Origin: Ursus arctos
Taxonomy: Eukaryota > Chordata > Mammalia > Carnivora > Ursidae
Length of the DNA stretch: 64,000 nt
Assembly (NCBI RefSeq): GCF_023065955.2
Contig: NW_026622852.1
Span: 6,790,423 to 6,854,422, forward strand
Reading direction: 5' to 3'
Part shown: in pieces, positions 57,715-64,000 of the stretch
Layout of the letters: every line of letters starts with the position of its first letter
Position numbering within the stretch: position 1 is the first letter of the stretch
Notes under the pieces: model-generated
Database searches by the model: none
What the model was told of the DNA's origin: nothing
The model's input: only the letters and a program-made list of their open reading frames with translations
Translations under genes and position numbers: made by a program

Positions 57715-58035
57715 AAGACACTCTCTCCCTCTGCACCTACCCCCATGCTTCCTCTCTCTCTCAAATAAATAAATCTTAAAAAAAAAAATAGTGGGGTTTT
57801 AACACTCTATTTACATCAGTGGACTGATTATCCAAACAGAAAAACAAGGAAATAGTGGCTTTGAATGATACACTGGACTAGAAGGACTTAACATATATAT
57901 TCAGAATATTCCATCCTGAAACAACAGAATACACACTTTTCTCAGTGCACATGAAGTATTCTCCAAAACAGATCACATATTAGGCCACAAAACAAGCCTC
58001 GACAGATTGAAAAGATTGTAATCATACCATGAGCT

Positions 58036-60049
58036 TTGAGATAAATTCAAAATTGAAATTGAAGGAAAGGTAAAGTTAACATAGTGCCTATTTGCATATG
58101 CAAAGGTGTAAATATATTTTCCTCTTTGTTCTATATAAGTAATTGGTCTGAGAATTCTACTTGCAGATGAAAGAATTAATTTAAAAATAGTTAAGATTTT
58201 TAATTATTTCTTGTCTTGTTCTTACTGATTTTCTATTATCTTTATTTTAAATTGTCCACAATAAAAATTATCTGTTTAAAACAGAATTTTTAATATATAG
58301 TTTTAATAATTTCTATCAGTATTTTTTTTTAATTACTGTGTTCCACTTGCGCTGTTATATATAGCTCCATATAGCATCTGTAAATAAACCTATCACAGGC
58401 AATTCTACAGAGTAGGTTTTGACGTTTTGCAAATTGTTTAGTCTTAAACGTAGCTGATTCCTAAAACATTATGTTGATTTACAATTCTTGGAATAGATTT
58501 ACATTGAAGTAAAGTCTCTATTGACAAATTACTTTTATGATTGCTATAATTGGGATTCTCATGATGAACTCATCAATCAACATTTTAAAGCTTTGCTTCA
58601 AATTTCAGTTTATAAATTCACATATATTCCAACATAAAGAACAGCTCTCAGACAAATCTATTGCATATTGCAGGGTATTTTTAAAGATGAGACATCCTTC
58701 ATAAAGTTCATATGATCATGCAGTCAAGACAATTTTCAACCATCACGTAGAGCTATTTTCATTCCTCTTGTCCTGTAACATACCTCATAGAGTTAGTTGT
58801 CTATTGAAAAAGCAGCTCACTATGAAAGTTTGTGAAGTTATACTACTGTTTTTCTATTTGTATTTATATTTGGGACCTCATTCTGTTTATCTTTGTTCAT
58901 TGAGGTCATTTGTCTCATATTTTAACAATAGCTGCTCTAAAATATGAGTTCCTAGCAATTTGAAACCTCCTTAGATCAATTTCCTTTCTACAATTATCTC
59001 TCCTTTATTTGAAGTGAGTCCATTCAAAATATTTTTCCAAGTTAGTGAGAATCCTTTTAGATTCCATTTCATGATACATTAATAGACAATAGACAAATAA
59101 CTGTTATATTGATAATACTAAAACATAATATAACATGGCTTATAAAATCATCTGTATGTTTGTTAAGTACATAAAAGATTTACATTTCTCGCAGTGACCT
59201 CTCCACAACACTTGCTATTGTTTACCTATCTCATCTTGAGCAAAATCTTTGTGACATTTAGTTAAAAGGTTTTGTTGTTTTATCTTTTTCATTCTGCATT
59301 GTGTCCCTAGTTATCTCTCCCTCTATCTACCTTTTAAATATTGCTGTCACTCACATATTTTTCTAAAATCATCTTTTTCTTCTTCTTGAGGCCATCTTGC
59401 TGATAGAATCCACCTGTATAGCTTCACTTGTCACCTATTTCTTTTATGTATCCTAAATATATCCATAATCTCATTCTTGAGCCTCCAATCTTGTTATCAC
59501 CTTCAGAGAAGTCACCTGTTCATGGATGTTTCACACAAACACAAAATATTATTTATCATCTGCCTATAGCTCTATCACCTGTTTCTACCCCATTGGGTTC
59601 TGACTCCACATATGATACCCCAATCCAGTCATCCATGCATCCTTTACAGTTACATTTCTTATGCTATCACTGGCACACTAGCATAGTTCATGTCACTATC
59701 ACTACCTAATTACCACAACAGCCTTATTAATGTTTTCTCCTCCCCTGCCATGTCCCAAATTTCTTGAAACAAGAGTGAAAGCTTTTTTAAATACCAATCT
59801 ATTAAAATGGAAATTAAACAGTAGTGCTAATAATTGTAAAAAGAAAAAACAATTATTTTTTATGTTTATTTACTGTAAGTTATACTAAATTGTTTTATAA
59901 GAAAAATAATTCTGGATGGGCACAGAATAAAGGATTTGCAAAGTATGAATAATACAGAAATAGTAAAGAAGGAAAATGGGATTGAGGAACAATAAAGTAT
60001 ACCATACTTAAGTTAAACTTTATAGATTCCATTTTTGAAAAAGCAACAT
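58036..60049. other. AT-rich unassigned interval
   Basis: About 2 kb without a firm element. 59590-59760 ('ctaattaccacaacagcctt', 'ctcctcccctgccatgtccc') faintly resembles an old LINE-type repeat. The 93-residue plus frame at 59428-59709 has no domain or codon regularity that I can see. Confidence 0.35.
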
Positions 60050-60054
60050 GATAT

Positions 60055-60104
60055 ATATAATATATATATATATATATGTATATATATAGTATATATATAT
60101 TTGT
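60055..60104. repeat. (TA)n low-complexity run followed by T-run
   Basis: TA repeats broken by 'gta' and 'agt' units at 60055-60104, then a T-run to about 60120. Confidence 0.95.
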
Positions 60105-60124
60105 TTTGTTTTTTTTTTTTAGGG

Positions 60125-60290
60125 CAGAGTTTGGTTAAGGACATGGATTTTGGAACCATACTGACTGTATTCAAATTATGATCACAACTTATAGTTACAA
60201 TAATATTTTTTAGCAGATAAAGAAATAAAATCCAGAGTAGTTAAAAAACTTTCCAAGATAACATAGCAAGTTATATAACAAGTTATGACT
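60125..60290. mobile_element. Two opposed MIR fragments (tentative)
   Basis: 60133-60200 ('aaggacatggattttggaac', 'actgactgtattcaaatta') parallels the MIR start ('gagcacggactctggagcca', 'gactgcctgggttcaaatc') on the plus strand. 60215-60285 ('gcagataaagaaataaaatc', 'actttccaagataacatagc') parallels the reverse complement of the MIR middle. Both are diverged. Confidence 0.45.
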
Positions 60291-60960
60291 TCTTACGTTA
60301 TCTTGTCTTAAGAAGGGACTGATAATGAAAGTGTGATCTAACTCCCAGAGGAGGTGTTATCATTATTGCATTAAAGGAAATAATATTTTTATTCCTTCAG
60401 GTTATCCTGAGTTAGTAGACAAACTAATGTCAGTTAAAAACTGGTTATAAACATCTTGACAGACACCTCTATATGGACCATCAACTTGAACATTTAACAT
60501 AAGCTTTTATAATAAACAAACAAAAACAAACATTGATTTGGGTATATTGTGCAAAAATTGTGCTTTGTTACAACCCACCCTTACCCTTAATCATCTTCAC
60601 CACATTAGATACTCAATACCCAATACCCAGGGCTTCTCTCTTGGGTTGGATGAGATTAAAGATGATTTGTTTCTTCTCTGATTGCTATTTGACTGCTACC
60701 AATTCCAAGACCTAAATAGAACATTTGAACTAACAGACCATAAGCCATAACTTCCTGGGCTCAATTTTCTTGTCATTGATTTCCTATTTTGTCCATCAGA
60801 CATGGACCTGTTCTTCAGTGATCCTACTCAAGGACTTCTAAGCATGGACAAAAAATTAATTGGATAATTGATACCTAAATCCTACTCATTAGTAGCAGCA
60901 GCAGCATACTTAATATCACTGAATTTTTTATTTTACCTAGAAAATGTAGTTAACAGAGTT
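60291..60960. other. AT-rich unassigned interval
   Basis: No recognised element. Short 'agcagcagcagca' run near 60895-60907. Confidence 0.4.
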
Positions 60961-60976
60961 AAAACATTTCTGTGTC

Positions 60977-61172
60977 AGGGCACCTGGGTGGCACAGTGGT
61001 TAAGCGTCTGCCTTCAGCTCAGGGCGTGATCCCAGCGTTCTGGATCAATTCCAACATCAGGCTCCTCTGTAATGAGCCTGCTTCTTCCTCTCCCACTTCC
61101 CCAGCTTGTGCTCCCTCTCTCACTGGCTGTCTCTATCTCTGTCAAATAAATAAATAAAAAATCTTAAAAAAA
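60977..61172 (+). mobile_element. Young arctoid-type SINEC, sense
   Basis: Head 'gggcacctgggtggcacagt', 'cagggcgtgatcccagcgtt', 'atgagcctgcttcttcctct', 'ctggctgtctctatctctgt', tail 'caaataaataaataaaaaat'. 16 bp duplication with one mismatch, 'aaaacatttctgtgtc' (60961-60976) and 'aaaacatgtctgtgtc' (61173-61188). The 61-residue frame over it is not a gene. Confidence 0.97.
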
Positions 61173-61188
61173 AAAACATGTCTGTGTC

Positions 61189-62134
61189 TTTGCTTTCTTA
61201 CTAGTCTGTAATTACTGTGATTAATTACAATTCTTGTGGTTTATAAATTTACCACTCATTTCCTTTCATTATTATCAAATCATAACATTTACAAAAACAT
61301 CTGAACACTGGGGTAAATTCCCTAAGACATTTATCATGGTAACTAGGTATGTAGAATATCATGTAGCAGTTTCAGAATCAATGCAAAAGCAAATTGCATA
61401 TGGAGAGTTCCTCATATTCATTAATCTATAAAGCAACCACTTATGGAATACATGCTGAGAGTAAGAGCCCATCTACGTATATCTTGATGTGAATTTTTCA
61501 CAGACTACAGTTTATAACAATAAGTATGTCTAGTCAGTCATAAATTAAAACAACCATAAAGCAATGATACCATCCCAAACAATTTCTGAGTGATAGAAAG
61601 TTATATCTGGAAGTATTCCAACAATTTATTTCAGTCTGGATGGATAATGAAACGCCTTGAAACTTGATTTATAGGAACAAAATAAATATGTTGAATTGAA
61701 ATTAACACACAATGCTCATGGTCATTGGAAATTTCACTGGAAGGTTACAACAAGGAGCCAAGAGCAGTCTCACAGGAGCATGGGTTTACTTGCTTTGATA
61801 TCAGAAATTTTGAACACATTGGTCATAGTACCTAAAGTTCCACTATTAAAATTCTTATTTTAGATTTTTAAAGTTTTGCTACCAGTTTTCTATGGAAAAA
61901 CACGTGTTATTAATAAAATTAACCCTAATTTAAAACAACCTTTACATTAAAGAAATTCCTATTTACATGATAATTTCTTTAATCAGTTTCTAAGACAACT
62001 TTTTATATAAAATATTTCTTTCTGTGTCATTTACATAGCAAATGAAGAGGATTAAAATTCCATAGTCCACTAAAGTATTATTTAATTGTTTTGCTTATTA
62101 TATCTACAACAGATTTTATGGTAAATGATTCATC
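61189..62134. other. AT-rich unassigned interval
   Basis: No recognised element. The 65-residue plus frame at 61234-61431 has no features of a real protein. Confidence 0.4.
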
Positions 62135-62148
62135 TGTAATTAATTTTT

Positions 62149-62354
62149 TTATTTCTTAATTTTTTAAAGATTTTTTAAAAAATTTATTTGCCAGAGAGAG
62201 AGAGGGTGATAGCACAAGCAGAGGGAGTAGCAGGCAGACAGAAGCAGGCTCTCCACTGAGCAGGGAGCCCAATGCAGGACTCAATCCTATGACCCTGGGA
62301 TCATGACCTGAGCTGGAGGCAGATGCTTAACTGACTGAGCCACTCAGGCATCCT
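62149..62354 (-). mobile_element. SINEC, antisense
   Basis: 'ttaattttttaaagattttt', 'gccagagagagagagggtga', GA-rich middle, 'gggatcatgacctgagctgg', head 'gccactcaggcatcc'. Perfect 14 bp duplication 'tgtaattaattttt' (62135-62148 and 62355-62368). Confidence 0.96.
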
Positions 62355-62368
62355 TGTAATTAATTTTT

Positions 62369-64000
62369 AGAAGTAAGCTTCCTTATTGAAAATAATAATA
62401 AATATTGGTAAACTTAAATGACACTGCAGGTAGCAATGTTACAATACAAATTTTCGTTTTCTCATGATAAAATGGAAAAAAAAAGGTTATAAGATTGTGT
62501 TTGAATTTATAATTTGCTATATAAGGCATGTGCTAATATTTAAATTTAGAACATTTTAGATAAAATAAACATTTCTATTATCTCAATTATTTGATATAAT
62601 CTTGAGTTTCTTAATATATACATACCTTTTAACATTCATAACAGAATAGCCATGGTTAAAAGAAAAATTTAAAAAATCTTTCTTTCAAATTACCAAGGTT
62701 CTCTCCTCAAATGTAAGCATGCTAAGTTTCTTGTATTCATCCTTTTAAAATATTTTAATGCTTACATTAATATTGTCACTTAATATTACTTTCCATATCA
62801 AAATAATTATTTTACCTCATGCTTTTTTTAAAAAAGTTCACTATATGGTATGAATGCATCATAATTTTTTTAATCAGTTCACTATAAAATCAAGTTATTT
62901 GCATTACAAGTTTATATTTAAAATTTTGATCACATGGTTTCAATAAAAGGCAAACTTCCACAGTGAGAATCATATTTTGTTTTTATTTTTGATCCTTATA
63001 ATTTTGAGACCATTTCATAATAGAATAAATATGATTGGATTATAATTTAGGGAGGCAGTTAGCCAACCTCATATCTTATGTCACACAAAAGCAGAAAATA
63101 ATATTTTATTCAGCCTTTTGTACCCTGAGACTAATAATTTAGAAATCTAAAGGGTGGCAAGCACTAGCATGTGAAAATATCTTATTCCATGTTGCAATAT
63201 TACATCTCAATAAGAATGCAAAGCAAAATGAGTATCACTTTTAACAGACTCTACTGTCACATCTAAGGTCTTGGTCTTCTGCCACTGAACGGAGCAAGGT
63301 CAAAGAGGTTATGACAGTGGTTCACCTTGGGTACAAACTTTACCATCAAATTGCAAGCTGTTATACAATGCTGGACATTTATCACAGGCTGGCAAACATG
63401 TGTCCCACATTCACATTTGAATGTCCATACAAAGCATGTAAGAATTGGTAAATTCTAATAAATTGATATTCTGGAGAGCAAAATTATGCTAATTAGTGTA
63501 GGTGGGAGAGTTATTCATTTAGCAAAGAATTTGAGGCATCGATGATCCAGATGACAGAGATGAGATATCAGCACACTCATTTTCAGAATTATAATTCTGA
63601 CACAATGAATATTTGCTTCAACTTATTGTTCTAAAGCAACATTTTAAGATTGCTCATTCTTTTGCAACTGATGGTAAATTACCAAATAAAAAAATTTAAA
63701 GCCTTATTAAGAAATGGTTTGATTCACTAATGTGTAGCTTCCTGTGATGGGGAAAACTGTAACGCAGTCATTTTGAGTTTTGAAGTAGATGAACTGCAAA
63801 GGGAATGATAAAATTTATATCCATATAATTGATATTAACACATGAAAGAAGTAAACTCAGAAATCAGAACATAGACACAAACCATCCTGGGAACGTTTTA
63901 TTTTCCAGGTCTCTGTAAGAGTGTAAATAATCTCTGTTCATTTTCTTAATTGGTATTTATTATTCTTGTATTTTGGAATATAGCCTATTTTTCAAATTTC
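62369..64000. other. AT-rich unassigned interval to the window end
   Basis: No gene and no open frame above 60 residues. 63315-63345 ('atgacagtggttcaccttgg') weakly resembles the end of a MER5/MER20-type DNA transposon ('cagtggttctcaaccttggg'), but nothing after it aligns well enough to call. Confidence 0.35.

Larger units (their letters stand above)
55731..57788 (+). mobile_element. SINEC, sense, split into three parts by two young L1s
   Basis: Parts: head 55731-55768, middle 57243-57355, tail 57731-57788. Joined in order they give one SINE: 'tggtggagtcaattcag', 'caactcttggttttagctca', 'tctcaggcttgtgagatcaa', 'actctctccctctgcaccta', 'caaataaataaatctt'. It lies in the L1 endonuclease region of the 52915-58035 element. 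Confidence 0.9.
52915..58035 (+). mobile_element. Carnivore L1 with 5' UTR but without its 3' half, sense
   Basis: Opens with the canonical carnivore L1 5' start ('ctgggaagatggtggagtag', 'gactctaagctcacctcatc', 'gacctgaagactggtagata'). The 5' UTR runs to about 54084, then an ORF1 relic and the endonuclease end of ORF2. L1 sequence stops near 58035 ('aaaagattgtaatcatacca' then unrelated DNA), with no RT domain, 3' UTR or tail. A SINE at 55731-57788, itself carrying two L1s, sits in the endonuclease region. Loss of the 3' half must be secondary, since L1 insertion starts from the 3' end. Confidence 0.9.
55332..58035 (+). pseudogene. L1 ORF2 endonuclease relic, interrupted
   Basis: Starts 'MAINTYISIIFLNVNGLNAP' followed by 'IKRHKVTEWIKN', the L1 apurinic-like endonuclease N-terminus ('LNINGLNAPIKRHR' in active elements). 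It continues at nucleotide level to about 55715, is broken by the SINE with two L1s, and resumes at 57789-58035 ('agaaggacttaacatatata', 'cagatcacatattaggccac'). The asparagine of the first metal-binding motif (NVNGLN) is present; stops elsewhere make it dead. Confidence 0.82.

Noticed and set aside
1..64000. Search by eye for tRNA, U6, Y RNA, 5S or 7SL copies and host exons
   Set aside because: No recognisable promoter boxes or RNA cores apart from SINE heads and the 7SK copy; no conserved exon-like frame with splice signals was seen, though short exons cannot be excluded without alignment.

Overview
This window looks like a gene-free stretch, intergenic or deep intronic, of a carnivoran genome. 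The organism call rests on about 26 copies of the carnivore tRNA-derived SINE (SINEC/Can-SINE): a 'cctgggtggctcag' head, a CT-rich middle and an AATAAA/poly(A) tail. It also rests on several copies of the carnivore L1 3' end. The youngest SINEs (21773-21972, 32688-32885, 36573-36742, 60977-61172) have the head and body I associate with bears and other arctoids, so an ursid or close relative is my inference, not a demonstrated fact.

I find no host protein-coding gene. Translations with recognisable protein similarity are decayed LINE-1 ORF1 or ORF2. The best preserved is an ORF2 C-terminal relic on the minus strand at 56077-57242 with one stop codon. No CRISPR arrays, operons, prokaryotic signals or viral genes are visible. 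The one recognisable RNA gene copy is a full-length 7SK retropseudogene at 15907-16237 with target-site duplications.

Layout. 1-8.6 kb: antisense old L1M pieces, a MER5A-like hAT element, an L1 3' end, and an old L1 split by a younger L1. 8.6-26.2 kb: mostly AT-rich DNA with scattered SINEs, L1 scraps, the 7SK copy, a Tigger2-like DNA transposon and an unassigned repeat present twice. 26.2-30.8 kb: a long antisense L1. 31-33.8 kb: SINEs and unassigned DNA. 33.8-40.4 kb: a nearly complete sense L1 carrying five or six later insertions. 40.4-46.2 kb: SINEs, an LTR-like repeat and antisense L1 3' ends. 46.3-51.7 kb: a long antisense L1. 52.9-58.0 kb: a sense L1 that keeps its 5' UTR but lacks its 3' half, and that holds a SINE split by two young L1s. 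58-64 kb: AT-rich DNA with two SINEs and MIR traces.

The features do not form a working system. Their value is as a record of insertions: target-site duplications show which element landed in which. All family names come from memory of consensus sequences, not a database search. Old-element boundaries are good to tens of bases, SINE boundaries to a few bases. I did not find a convincing undescribed biological system. The best leads are the unassigned repeat pair (11.2 and 13.3 kb), the layered nest at 52.9-58.0 kb and the 7SK copy.
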